DNA of 20,168 nucleotides from Paramacrobiotus richtersi (lineage: Eukaryota > Tardigrada > Eutardigrada > Parachela > Macrobiotidae), in assembly GCA_034698045.1 (NCBI GenBank), contig JAQGAU010001265.1, positions 1-20,168 on the forward strand, in the 5' to 3' direction. The first letter of the stretch is position 1, and every line of letters starts with the position of its first letter. A program made the translations under genes and the position numbers. The notes under the pieces were generated by a model. That model was not told where the DNA came from, did not search any database, and saw only the letters and a list, made by a program, of their open reading frames with translations. Shown piece after piece: positions 1 through 10,386 of the stretch.

Positions 1-69
1 CAGAATGACGACACACTGGGAAAGACCGAAAAAATCCTTACAGACTGGATGAAAGAGACAGCTCAGTAA
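1..69 (+). CDS. C-terminal end of an unidentified protein (partial at left edge)
   Basis: The first 69 bases read as 22 codons in frame 1 and end with TAA at 67-69. The tail is lysine/glutamate rich, ends in W-M-K-E-T-A-Q, and looks like the end of a helical soluble protein. Frame 2 closes at a TGA after 16 codons and frame 3 almost at once, so frame 1 is the best choice but is not proven. The fragment is too short to assign a family. It is convergent with the kaptin gene that follows on the other strand. Confidence 0.35.
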   Translation, partial: QNDDTLGKTEKILTDWMKETAQ

Positions 70-531
70 ACCATTTGTCTTTCATTTATACACGATTTAA
101 CGAGTGTAAAAGTTATTATAATTGATTTATCAGAATTTTAGGATATACAGAGTTTAAGGTTTATCCACTTCCATGTTTTTATGACTAGATTTTCACATGG
201 TGCGCACTTACAGAATCTGCACCGGGTTATGTGCGCTGAAGAAAACATATTCGGAAAAAAACTTAACATATGTCGATTGCACAAAAACTGCTCTAACCGC
301 ATTACAACGACAGACGTGTGATATCACTTTTACTTTCCGTATCGATATATGTAACCTTCCCGGGATCACTTTTGCTTAATCATCCGCATCTGACCAGTTT
401 TCATTCTGAACTCAACATATCCCGAAAAGGCTGTAACAACTTAATAAGAACATCCCCCATGATAAATGCAACAATAACGGAAATTTTTCCAAAACAAATA
501 AAATCACAAAAAGACATAAAAACTATGAAAA
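70..531. other. Non-coding stretch between convergent gene ends
   Basis: AT-rich sequence between the stop of the left-edge gene (+) and the stop of kaptin (-), presumably holding both 3' UTRs. A + strand AATAAA lies at 497-502, which would give the left gene a UTR of about 430 bases reaching close to the kaptin stop. I see no clean AATAAA on the minus strand. The short open frames here have no protein-like character. Confidence 0.4.
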
Positions 532-2834
532 TCACAGCGTGAAACAGTATATCTGCAAAGCTTTTTGTGTAGCAACTATCAGCTCCTTCTGACCCGAGCC
601 AGTTCGCATCATATCGGCGACGGCAACATACAACACAGGACAAGCTGTCTCCAAAACATATAACAAAAAAGGATCACGTTCGTCGAAACGGTATATCAGC
701 ACACTCTACAAAAGAAAAACCATGAAATACCACATACATAGTATAACTACAGATATTTGTATGGGCCTGTGTTTTGTATTTTATAACACGTCTAGGTATC
801 TTGCATCTTTAATCAACCCCTAATAATTAAAATAATGCTAGATAATTTCGATACCAAACCAAAAATTCGGTAATTGTAATTCAAGTTAGTTCAGAGTGTT
901 CATCTGATATTTTGGATCATATCCACGGATGTAGTCATACCCTTCCATATGTTCCCAAGACGATCTCCGGTCGACGCTCACCGTTCCCAGGAACCACATC
1001 ACAGCAGGTGACAACATCGAACTGTTTGCTTTTTGGCAGCACCACAGATTTCGGTTTCATCTCCGAAGTGACGTTTCTATCAACCACAACTTTTTGCCAC
1101 AATAATCCGACACAGATTTCGCTAAGCCAACCTACATGTAGACAACAGCTACTTCGGTCAAACCAATCACCAAGAGATGCATTTTATTGTTGTCCTGGAA
1201 GAATTTCATCCGAGATGTCAAAGAATCGTGTTGAACACTCCACAACGCAGTCCACTCTATAATACAATAAGTTAAGAATTCCTTGTGTTTCGTTTGACCG
1301 ATTTTGTTACCTTCGGTGCTGGTCGAGTAATACCCGAAACGGACAATGGCACGGGGTCCGGCTGAAATGGCAATAAAACGTTTGTCGACCTGCTCGAAGT
1401 ATTCCATGGCGTTCATGCTATTAATTTATCAAAGTACATTTTCAATTCCCATGATACGTGCTGCGCCATGTTTACCAAGTTGATGGTGCGATTTTCGCAA
1501 ATTCTGGAATGACACTGTTGGCATTTTGAACAGGTAAAGGCATATTGTCGGTTTCGGGAAGGCTGGATACCTAAACATACCATCAAAACGTGTACCTTGA
1601 AAAAATATGCAAAGCATTCGAAGTCCGCACCAACTCAATGCAGTAAACTGGACCTTCTTGGCTTGGAATCATCAATGTGGCAGTCACATTTCCCGCAGGA
1701 TCCTTTCTGTCTTTCCACCTGTAAAACGAAATGCTGAATTGCCCGATCTTTACCCGACAGCAAATAAATTCTTATAAATCGCACTCTATAGGAAAAATAA
1801 AAAACGCACTTTATCCACAGATACTAAATTCCATAACAACCTAACTAAATCACTTCATGAAGTCTTACCAAATCAGCTGATTGCAGCCGTGAGGAGTGAA
1901 ACCAAGATGCAAATGCGCCACTGCAGCAAGACAACGTCCTGAAGTCATATCCCAAAATGAAACGGAAGAAGAACTGACTTACACACCGGCTGCTCCATTG
2001 CAATATCGTCTGGACGCATCCACGCCGCTATCAAAATGGACTTTGGTGTTTTGTCGTTTTCTGTACCACTCTGCAAAACAAAATACAGCTAATTAAATGA
2101 TAAAGAAAATAGACGATTATAATCCATGTAATTCTGTTCCATTAATTTATTAAAATACTCTGTCCGCAAACTTTCGAAAAGAAGGGCCGAACTACAAGAC
2201 TTGGAATCTAAGGCGTAAAGTAGCTAAATATGCGAAAAATGACAGTTACCAGCTTCAAACGACAGGCGAGTTATAAGTAGCTTACAGGTGCGTCTTTTTG
2301 CCTGGGTAAATAAGCCAAGCACACAAGCAAGTCCACGCTCCCGGGTACACTCGGATTGGATGTTCTGGCACTGACAGCTCCCACTTTCCAGGGCTTCTCT
2401 AAAGGAAAAGAGCTAATCTGTGAGCTCTTGGGAACCAATGACACTTCTTCGCCCCTAGTTTCCTCCTCCCGGAAGTACACACAGCGCATGCTGTCATCGC
2501 GACAAGCAGCCAGTACCCTGTGTCCAGTGGTTCTAGTGCATGGAAGAAGCACAGTCTGCGATGGACCAGACTGGGCACTCAACGGGAAACTGTGCACGAG
2601 CAGTATCTGACCATTCGGGCTGGGGTTGTTGGCGAAGGCGCACGCACGCGGTCGGGAACTAACCAATGGGACATCATCCGCAGAGGACCGACGGGACTGT
2701 GGGTTGGTGGATGGCAAGAAAAAATGTACATCACGCTCGCGCTGCTCTTCATCCAGCTCGTGCTCAAGTTCTTCCAGGAGGATATGATTTGCGCTGCTGC
2801 TCGAGGTATACTGATTCACGGGAGGATGCTCCAT
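532..2834 (-). CDS. KPTN: Kaptin (KICSTOR complex subunit), nine inferred exons
   Basis: Kaptin is a beta-propeller-like subunit of KICSTOR, which anchors GATOR1 at lysosomes and restrains mTORC1 when nutrients are low. Inferred exons, 5' to 3': 2834-2286, 2070-1983, 1920-1869, 1785-1719, 1570-1476, 1417-1311, 1256-1136, 1076-941, 705-532. They total about 462 codons against 436 in human. Recognisable blocks in order include YLLSGKDRAIQHF (human FLLSGNDPAIHLY), NSVIPEFAKIAPS, WSVQHDS, HLLVIGLTEVAVVY (human VLVASMLEPAVVY), KQFDVV, PEIVLGTYGR (human PEVLVATYGQ), and a C-terminal LIVATQKALQIY strand. The start is the first ATG after an in-frame TGA. The N-terminal ~60 residues are acidic and not recognisable. 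Junctions from exon 4 onward keep frame; the exon 3/exon 4 junction gives TGA with the best sites. Family assignment is strong; exons 2-4 are uncertain. Confidence 0.82.
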
Positions 2835-3648
2835 TTCATCGCGATGATCTGCGGTTAAAATAGTTTTATATCATTCGATTCAGCTGTTAGCATTACGACC
2901 AGATTCTGCCCATTCGCGCATGCAAGCTGAAACCGCAAAACTTAATTTCTTTAAAACTGACAAAATATTTAATCAAAATAATAATAACAGAAAGTTACAG
3001 AATTATGCCTCACGAACGTCAAACCATTCATATGAAAGCGAACAGTGAAACAACTTCTGTAGCCTCTGTTTGGTTCTCATGCTCAAGTTGTAGGGCGCAT
3101 TTAAGAATATCCCTGTAATAACAGAGGTCACGCTCCATTGGCACAATGCATTCCATTCGTGGTGACGACTGGTTTCGTGAATGTTATGGGAGACGGTGCT
3201 TTCGTTGATTTTTAAATTCTTTGAGATTTCCCGTTTTTTTTCCGCGCGAAGTTGAGTCGATAATGATATTATTTGCTTTTACCGTATGTAACGTTTCACT
3301 TAATTTTTTGCGTGAGTGCTGGACCTAATCCCCTGAGGAACTGTACCGTATACGGTATATCCACATTCCACAAACGTGACAATTGCATTCTACCTCGATT
3401 AGCTTCGTGTGAACTTGTTAGTTTCTGCTTTGTTTAAAATTCTGTAGTTGGTGTCTTCATCATTATATTTTGCCCTGGCCCTTCAGGCATCTGGAAACTG
3501 CTTTTCGGAACTTGAGCTTCAGCGAACTGCTTGATGGAAATGGAAATCAGCTTATGACAGTACTGCGCTGACGACTGGCACCTTCGATTGGGTTGGCAGA
3601 GTCCGAAGGACTATTCGAAGATCTAGTCTATGGGATAAACTATCCATA
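2835..3648. promoter_or_regulatory. Divergent intergenic region between kaptin (-) and PBX (+)
   Basis: About 810 bases separate the two divergent start codons, so both 5' UTRs and promoters should lie here. No open frame looks like protein. A pyrimidine tract ending CCCTTCAG near 3475-3485 could be the acceptor of a 5' UTR intron for the PBX gene. I see no clear TATA box. A shared bidirectional promoter is inferred from geometry only. Confidence 0.35.
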
Positions 3649-5729
3649 ATGACGGATCCAAGCGGTTATCCTCTTCACCCTGAACATCAGCACTATCCCT
3701 ATCTAAGCCCGATGAATAATGGTCCAAATAAAAGCACAGATATTGCACAGGTTCTCGCGCAGATTATGGACATTACGAACCAGGTATTCGCCTGCTTTTT
3801 TGTAAATTAATAAGGAATTCTATTATGTGTATGTAAATTTGTTTTACTTTTAATTGTTTATCTCGAGTATTGTCTGTTATTTGGCGAACTTCAGAAGTGG
3901 GAAAATCTTACAGTTAGGCTGAGTTAAAGGTAGTGCATGCTGTGCATTTTAGTTGAAGGTGCGTTTAGGTTTAAGCTTTTACCGAATTTGGCTTTGCAGT
4001 CTCTAGAGGAAGCTCAAACCCGGAAACATGCGCTGAACTGCCACCCAATGAAACAGGCACTGTTTAGTGTGCTATGTGAAATCAAGGATAAAACGGCCTT
4101 GTCCTTGCGCACCTGTCAAGACGATGAGCCTCCGGATCCGCAGCTAATGCGTCTGGATAATATGTTAGTGGCGGAAGGGGTGTCAGGGCCCGAAAAAGCC
4201 GGAGGAGCAGCCGGAAGCTCTATTGCAACAGCTGGTGTTGCTGCCGCTGTGGCATCCTCTCCCGGCAGCGATCTGCCATCAAACGCCTTGGAGCATTCGG
4301 AATATCGTTCGAAATTAACCCAAATCCGACAGATTTATCACCAGGAGTTGGAAAAGTATGAAAAAGCATGTGGAGAGTTCACCACACATGTTATGAATCT
4401 CTTGAGGGAACAGAGTCGTACACGACCGATTACAGCTAAGGTGAGTTTTAATAGAAGTTCATGGGTTTCGAAAAAAACGCGTTTCCGTTCAACGTGACAT
4501 ACGTAGCGTTTCCGTGGCTTGTTCGCTTTATGAGTAAATATACCTCACGAAAAATTGTTGACTTTGCTTTGTAATTCATTTGCTTACCTGATTTATATAC
4601 TTGGGTTAATTTGTACATGAGACCATTAAGATGGAAATTTGTCCGTTGCACATAGGTTTGGTAATTCCGCAAATGAATTTTCTTTCGGATTAAAACGATT
4701 ACTGTATGTTTTGCAGGAAATGGATCGAATGGTTCAGATGATTCGTAAAAAGTTTAGCTCCATTCAGATGCAACTGAAGCAGTCGACTTGCGAAGCAGTT
4801 ATGATTCTTCGTTCTCGGTGAGTTTTTAATGATTTTTTCCTTGGTAGAGGATACGTTTGTCTGCTGCTTGTACGTTATAACTTTCGGCTGCGTAAGCTGT
4901 GCAACAAATTTTATATTTCAAATCAAATAATCGGCCTATTCTTGTTTTTCAATAGATTTTTGGATGCGCGTCGTAAGCGACGAAACTTCAGCAAGACTGC
5001 GACGGAAGTGCTGAACGAGTATTTTTATTCGCATTTGAATAATCCATATCCCAGTGAAGAAGCAAAGGAAGAGTTGGCACGGAAATGCAACATTACCGTG
5101 GCGCAAGTTAGCAACTGGTTTGGTAACAAACGAATTCGTTACAAGAAGAACATCGGTAAAGCCCAGGAAGAAGCCAACATGTATGCTGCTAAAAAGGCAG
5201 CTCAGGGTCCAGGTAAACTATGAAAAAATCGTTGTGATAGTCCACTCATAAAGGTATCTGATATTCTATCATTTAGTCGGTTGAAATATAACTTTTAGGG
5301 TATTTGATTTGAATTGACAACTTAATATTATTAGTAGGATATTTTTATCTTTAAGATATACTGTATATATCAGAGTTGCATATTCTGTAAAACATGACTG
5401 GGTGCGATACTGCACGTCTTTCGTACTGATCTTCATTAAATTTTACTGCCGTAGGTGTTCCGGCCTATTCAGCGGAATCTGCTGGTTTTGGCGATACTGG
5501 CGGTGGTGGAGATGCGGCCTTTAAGCGGAGTTATTCTGGCATGTCACATCCGAGTCTGAGCCCATCCAGCTCCTTGACGTCGCCTCCGGCACACCGCGGA
5601 CACAGTGAGAACGAGCCCGCATGGGGACACAGCAGTGGAGGACGGCTGGGTGAAGTTTCGGACTCGGAATCCGATGATGAGGATGACCACAGTATTAAGC
5701 AATCTCCAGCTAAGCGACGGCGTTTATAG
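3649..5729 (+). CDS. exd/PBX: PBC-class TALE homeodomain transcription factor (PBX/Extradenticle), five exons
   Basis: Nuclear Hox cofactor that binds DNA with Hox and Meis/Homothorax partners. Exons: 3649-3783, 4000-4440, 4717-4817, 4956-5212, 5455-5729; all junctions keep frame and give 402 residues (human PBX1 430). The PBC domain covers about residues 32-228, with [13 protein letters not shown] at 90-101, an Ala/Gly/Ser-rich linker at 112-134, and the highly conserved [28 protein letters not shown] and [21 protein letters not shown] blocks. The TALE homeodomain is about 230-293, with the extra loop residues P256-Y-P258 and recognition helix V-S-N-W280-F-G-N283-K-R285-I-R. The tail is Gly/Ser rich, then strongly acidic (381-389) and ends KRRRL. 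The start ATG gives an N-terminus that runs straight into PBC. Whether the organism has a second PBX gene cannot be told. Confidence 0.96.
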
Positions 5730-5888
5730 TGAAATACCCTGTGGATCTATTTATTCTCGGGAATAGACTTGTGTTGGTATATCTTGGTGTCTTGCGTGTC
5801 CTGGTGTTAAGATTAGTTAAAGTGGCAGCTACTTACAGTAACTCAGAAATTAATGGTCAATTTCATTCGTGGTTGTTCTGTATCCGTA

Positions 5889-5899
5889 TTTATTTTATT
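5889..5899 (-). terminator. Two overlapping candidate polyadenylation signals for Salvador
   Basis: The + strand reads TTTATTTTATT, which gives two overlapping AATAAA hexamers on the minus strand about 305 bases downstream of the Salvador stop codon. Usage is inferred from position only. Confidence 0.45.
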
Positions 5900-6148
5900 G
5901 ACCTAGGAAAGACTGATGTTGTGTCATTTAGTAAGTCGTAATAGACTGCTGTCCAGTTCAGCAGTCTACATTTGCGTCATTCTATCGCGGTATTCTTTAA
6001 TGTCGACAATTGTTAATGTGCGAAACGATCAGAGCGTCTGCTATCAGTAAACGTTCACCATTTACCTGCCGTTTCTGCTTCTTGCATTCTTATAATTTAG
6101 TTTACGAGGGTCAACATTAAGCTTATTCACATACAACAATCCATGCAA

Positions 6149-6154
6149 AATAAA
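6149..6154 (+). terminator. Candidate polyadenylation signal for PBX
   Basis: AATAAA on the + strand, about 420 bases after the PBX stop codon and close to the end of the convergent Salvador coding region. It is the first canonical hexamer I see on this strand after the stop. Confidence 0.4.
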
Positions 6155-6202
6155 TCACTCGGACAGCAAAAATATACAAAAAGCGCGCTTAGTACACACC
6201 TT

Positions 6203-7267
6203 TCACAAATGAGCTCCAGATTGGCGATCTCGTAAATCTATCTCTTTTTGTAATGCCACCAGGGAAGGTTCATAGGACATGACCACATCTTGCAGTTCAT
6301 TCTTGAACAGAGCCCGCATTTCTGCATCGAACGCTTCTAATTGTTGAAGACTGAACAATTCCCACTTGAGCACATGGTCAGCACTACTTGGACCTTTAGA
6401 GTAAACTTTCAAAAAATCCCGCATATCCTCGCCCAAAAACGGATTAGATGGCACTCGTTCAGGTGGACTGAATTGCTTATATGGGCCGGGTGTGTTGGAA
6501 TATCTTGCACCGCTCCATGCTGGTGAAATCCGTCCCGATGCCACTGAACCACTTCTGCCCGTTACGTCTGTTGGTTCCACCTGAGAAAACCGTTGGGAAT
6601 ACGACTGAGAATGAGGTGGTTGCAGTTGGTGTGTGAAGCGGTTCACGTGATAGATGGTTCCGTCGGAAAATACAACAGGCACCCAAACGTCATCTTCCAT
6701 CATACTGGGCGACTGCTGTGCATTTCCAACAGCTGCAGGATGGTTCCAGTGAGTTGTCTTAGAATTATGATCAATATAGTACTTTCTTCCACGGGGAGTG
6801 AAGTCCACTGTCCATCCAGGAGGCAGTGGCGGTTCTTCCGCAACTGAAGGCCCAAAATGCGCTGGCTCGATGGGGAATCCATGTTCGCATCGTGAAGGAA
6901 AGACTGGGGAATTTTCCATCTGATTCAATCGACAGATATGGCGATTATCGGTAACATTGTCAAATGATGGTCTCGGCGTATGGAATGGCGGCGCAATGGA
7001 TGGATTTCGAAAAGGATCACGAGGCGCATTTTTAAGAAACGCCTGGGCGTAATCCGCGCGAGGAATCTGGGAGGTCTGTGCACGTGTTAGAGGAGAATTA
7101 GATGGAGGCTGTCTTTTTTCAAACAGGCTGTCCCGTTTGATGGGGCTTACGAATTGTCTGTTTCCGCTCAGTGAGGGGTTATCAGTCGGGGAATCCCGTT
7201 TCAAATAGCGGCCAGTGATTCCTTCTGCATAATCCGTGTTTTTGTTATCTTTCTTTCTGGAAAGCAT
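6203..7267 (-). CDS. SAV1: Salvador / SAV1 homologue, Hippo pathway scaffold, intronless
   Basis: Salvador is the WW/SARAH scaffold that brings the Hippo (MST) kinase to Warts (LATS). One uninterrupted frame codes 354 residues (human 383). Residues 1-140 are Ser/Pro/Arg rich and likely disordered. The first WW domain is about 145-177, with LPPGW152 and [16 protein letters not shown]174NHP, nearly identical to human SAV1. A second, degenerate WW-like block follows at about 194-218 ([16 protein letters not shown]); it lacks the LPPGWE opening. The C-terminal SARAH helix is about 297-346, with [15 protein letters not shown] then [10 protein letters not shown] (human DHILKWELFQL and ELEQIVKMYE). 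An in-frame TGA sits upstream of the ATG, supporting the start. A TTCGTCGTTACAG acceptor-like site just upstream suggests a 5' UTR intron. Confidence 0.94.
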   Translation of the reverse strand: MLSRKKDNKNTDYAEGITGRYLKRDSPTDNPSLSGNRQFVSPIKRDSLFEKRQPPSNSPLTRAQTSQIPRADYAQAFLKNAPRDPFRNPSIAPPFHTPRPSFDNVTDNRHICRLNQMENSPVFPSRCEHGFPIEPAHFGPSVAEEPPLPPGWTVDFTPRGRKYYIDHNSKTTHWNHPAAVGNAQQSPSMMEDDVWVPVVFSDGTIYHVNRFTHQLQPPHSQSYSQRFSQVEPTDVTGRSGSVASGRISPAWSGARYSNTPGPYKQFSPPERVPSNPFLGEDMRDFLKVYSKGPSSADHVLKWELFSLQQLEAFDAEMRALFKNELQDVVMSYEPSLVALQKEIDLRDRQSGAHL

Positions 7268-8181
7268 GGCTTGACGGCTTTCGGTAAATCAGCGCAGACC
7301 TGTAACGACGAAATCATTCTGTGCTAAGTGTAATTAATAACTGATAACTTATCATAGCTACTCTCGTCACCTGTTACATGCTGGATTACATTACAGATTA
7401 ACAGATGGTCTGATGGAAGAGAAAAGCAAGCATCACGTACCAGTCTTATGTTTTCCGTCGTCTTTATTTGCAGATGCAGATGGGATAAGTATTTAAGTAC
7501 GCCGTTACAGGAATCCGAGTGGATATAAGAGAGTGGACAACCGATCAATCACTGATTCGAATTATGTTCATCCCAAGATCCAGGATTCAAATCCAGTCCA
7601 ATTCAAATTGCAAGTAATCCAGTCATGCGTAACGCATGAAACTCCATCATTTCTCGTATTAGGAAAACCATCCCGCTTTTCATTAAAACTGTCGACACTT
7701 TAGGTGCTAATAGAACGAAATGACTGGCTGAGAGGAAAGGACTAGGTGTTGTTCTGAAAATTGAGGAAAAAAAGCCAGCTGCCTGCAAGATAAAATTTAG
7801 AACTGGAATAATGACATTACAACTGCCACCCGACATAAGCGTCCCAACTTTTTTTTCTAACGAAGCAACCGCTCACAGTAGAGGCTTACTTCTAGAATTT
7901 CCGTAGATGACGTCAGTAGAAACATCGGTCGAAAAACAGCAAGATATCGAGCAAAAATTATTTTATGAATCACAGCATATACGAGTACGGATGTATTGTG
8001 TAAACTTCGGATGTTGGTTTTTCTGCAGTCCAAGTTCATTCACAGGAAAAGTTTTGCTTGTTTCCTGGTCGGGACTGGACATTCCTGGTAAGCGGTTACA
8101 GTTTGACTGTCTTCAACTGCGAGTATTCTTAGATTCCTGACGGCTGTACTAATTCTATCCTTTAATTTCGGAAATAAGAAC
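7268..8181. promoter_or_regulatory. Divergent intergenic region between Salvador (-) and the BRMS1-like gene (+)
   Basis: About 910 bases between two divergent start codons, presumably carrying both promoters and 5' UTRs. Open frames of 60-77 codons on both strands (for example 7603-7836 minus and 7907-8140 plus) have no recognisable domain. The only structured element I can support is a possible 5' UTR exon at 8029-8087. Confidence 0.35.
8029..8087 (+). other. Possible non-coding 5' UTR exon of the BRMS1-like gene
   Basis: A 59-base segment is bounded by a good acceptor (GGTTTTTCTGCAG) and a good donor (CTG/GTAAGC), with another acceptor-like site (TATTCTTAG) about 45 bases further on, ahead of the ATG at 8182. 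The main frame has an in-frame TGA at about 8104, so this segment need not be coding. Intron use is inferred from consensus only. Confidence 0.25.
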
Positions 8182-10008
8182 ATGGCTGATCCAGTCCTTC
8201 CTGGAGACCTACCACCTGCTCCGCTTTTTCAGCCAAGCACATCTACCGCAACCAAGCTAGACGTGGAATCCAAGAAACTGAAGACCGTAAGACCTACGAG
8301 ACCGCGAGGGAAGACAGTACGTCCCGACGAATCTGCCAAAAAGCTACGGACTTCTCCGTCATCACATAAGAGCTTGGAACCAGGTGCTGAAGAACCTGAG
8401 CCTTCGAGTACTGCGCGCCAGTCACTTTCTGCACCTAATCTCCCTACGGTCGACAACGTTGTCGATAATGTACCTGCGAACAGCTTGTCGTCCCCTCTGG
8501 ATGATTCTGCCGTGAAAGGCGCTGCTGTTAACGTTATTACTGCCCCAGCATCTCCTAACGTTACGACCACCAGACAAGATGCACCACACGCATCTGCTGC
8601 GCCGGATTTCGACGTGGAAGAACTGTGCCGGAAAAAGGGATTAAAACGGGTTTTTGGTGTGATAAACGAGGACGATAATGCCGAGAGCGAGGTGGAGCGG
8701 ATGGCAGAAAAGCTGTTTACGAGAAACTCCATGGTGAAAGTATTTGATCAATGTAAAAAGATCGTTAATTCTTTGGACAAACTTCAGGTGAGTGAACATA
8801 GTTCGCTGCTTCTGAATCGGTGAACCATTAACCATTGCGCTTCTTTGGATGGGACTGCATAACTTTGGTTTATCTGTAACTGGTCGCAAACAATTTCGCT
8901 GCGCTTCATTAGTGCGTACTTCATTAGTGCATGTACTGCATAACACTAACGAAAATGAGATACCAGACTCAGTAACTGGTTTTACGATTTATTAGGACTT
9001 GTCACTTATGCGACTTGTTTTATCGTTCATAAATGTCGCTTTTTCATTTTGCTGTGTTAAACGCAGTAGCTCTAATTGTAAGTACATAGATACTGACATT
9101 AACAAGATTAGTCGATATCGAAATTGCGTTTTCTTTTCTAATATTGTGGAAACAGTAAACATTAGTGTTTATTTTAATTTTATCTGTGTTGTTTTTTTTA
9201 GCGTCACTTCGGTGTGATTAAGGATAAGTTGTATCGAGCACGATGCATCGGGATGGATCAGGGTATCGAAGCCGTCCAGAAGGGTGAATCCCCATTTCTC
9301 GAACAGCACATGCTGAAAATCAACAAAACCTGCGAAGAGGAACTGAAGAAAGCCAAAGATCTCCTGTCTGTCCGCACAGAATCCATTGATCTCGAATACG
9401 ACACATCCGTTAAGGCACTCTGGGATTCCATCGAATCGGAACTGGAGCGAAAGCAGCGTTTGCGAAAAGTCCGCGTGGTGGAACAGATGATCCAGCACGA
9501 AAGCGACTTCATGCAGAGTCAGCTTCGGCATTTGTGTACTCACTTGAAAAATCAACTGCAGAACGGCGGTCCAGTTACCAGAGTTTTTAACGGAGTTTTG
9601 ATAAATACCGGTACCGAGGTTTCGATCGAGGAATCCGTGGCGGATTTGTGGAAAATTATGAAGACATCCATCCGGCAGAAGTACTGGAATAAGTACTTAT
9701 CGCCTGAAGCCGAATCTCAGATGCGGGAACAGGAACGAGCGGCTAGGCGGAGACTTATCCAGGAATTTATCGTGGAGAAGCGGGTGGAACCTGTCAGCGA
9801 AGAAATTCCAAGACGGTCAGGGACTGGAGCAAATGGGACTCCGGTCAAGAGAAGGAAAGTGGTCAATACTCGAAATAAAGATTCCGGTCTGTTGACTGGT
9901 AATGATGGCGACGTAGATGCAGTTCGTTCGGCTTCGGAGGACAATGCATTACCTGGTGTTCATATCTCTCTTCCCGATACGGATGTGGAAATGGGGAAGA
10001 ACTTTTAG
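8182..10008 (+). CDS. BRMS1L: BRMS1/SDS3-family protein, probable Sin3-HDAC corepressor subunit, two exons
   Basis: BRMS1, BRMS1L and SUDS3 are nuclear subunits of Sin3-HDAC complexes that help repress transcription. Exons 8182-8787 and 9202-10008 join in phase 0 and give 470 residues (human BRMS1L 323). The family signature is in exon 2: F-G-V-I-K-D-K-L-Y-R-A-R at 205-216 and E-A-V-Q-K-G-E-S-P-F at 225-234, matching BRMS1L FSELKEKLFRER and LEEVQAGRAPE, followed by a long charged coiled coil to about 300. A classical NLS-like PVKRRKVV is at 416-423. Residues 1-140 are Pro/Ser/Thr rich and disordered, much longer than in vertebrate members. The start is the first ATG after an in-frame TGA near 8104. 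Whether it is closer to BRMS1L or SUDS3 needs alignment; I favour BRMS1/BRMS1L. Confidence 0.72.
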
Positions 10009-10386
10009 CCATTGGTACGTGCTTTTAAAACATGTTGTTTCATTGCGCCTTTTCTTTTTACTCTGCTATGAATCATGTTATAAGGGGTAACAACTCTCCC
10101 GTTTGGCGCAAAAGGAAGACTTTTCTACGTTGCACGTGAATTTTAATCTGATTTTAATTCTTGATTTTATTTCCTTGTTCATATATCCCTTATCTCTTTA
10201 CAATGCTTTGATTCGCAATTGCCAGTTGAAAATCGGAATAAAAATGCTCACTTTGCAGCTGGTTTTTTTTGCGAAGAAGTACAAGTTATGGTAAGCTGGT
10301 AACAATATTTCTCTCACTTGTCAGCCCATCGTATGTAGCGTTCAGTGAACTTTTGCCCCGATTTAAAATTCAACCGAAGTTTCTGA
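10009..10386. other. 3' flank of the BRMS1-like gene
   Basis: AT-rich, non-coding in appearance. It contains the candidate polyadenylation hexamer AATAAA at 10237-10242. The short open frames have biased, hydrophobic, low-information translations. Confidence 0.4.
10237..10242 (+). terminator. Candidate polyadenylation signal for the BRMS1-like gene
   Basis: AATAAA on the + strand about 230 bases after the stop codon at 10006-10008, in an AT-rich flank. Usage is inferred from position. Confidence 0.45.

Larger units (their letters stand above)
5730..6202. other. Convergent 3' flanks of PBX (+) and Salvador (-)
   Basis: Non-coding region of about 470 bases. Minus-strand AATAAA signals lie at 5894-5899 and 5889-5894, about 305 bases past the Salvador stop. 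A + strand AATAAA lies at 6149-6154, about 420 bases past the PBX stop. If these are used, the two 3' UTRs overlap by roughly 250 bases. A 70-codon open frame at 5729-5941 has no recognisable content and is taken as PBX 3' UTR. Confidence 0.45.

Noticed and set aside
401..643. 80-residue minus-strand frame with a hydrophobic, membrane-like segment
   Set aside because: It overlaps the last kaptin exon in another frame; the kaptin frame explains 532-705, and the hydrophobic part falls in its AT-rich 3' flank.
1590..1718. Minus-strand open stretch (starting F-Y-R-W-K-D-R-K-D-P) that at first looked like a kaptin exon
   Set aside because: Treating it as the intron between exons 1785-1719 and 1570-1476 keeps phase 0 and gives a continuous kaptin match (AIQHFVLQ then VSSLPETDN); including it breaks the frame and the order of conserved blocks.
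7585..7610. tRNA-like T-arm sequence (GGATTCAAATCC)
   Set aside because: No matching A box, acceptor stem or anticodon arm at the right distance; the motif is simply near-palindromic.
8229..8732. 167-residue minus-strand frame
   Set aside because: Antisense shadow of the BRMS1-like first exon; its Ser/Val-rich composition follows from the codons of the real gene.
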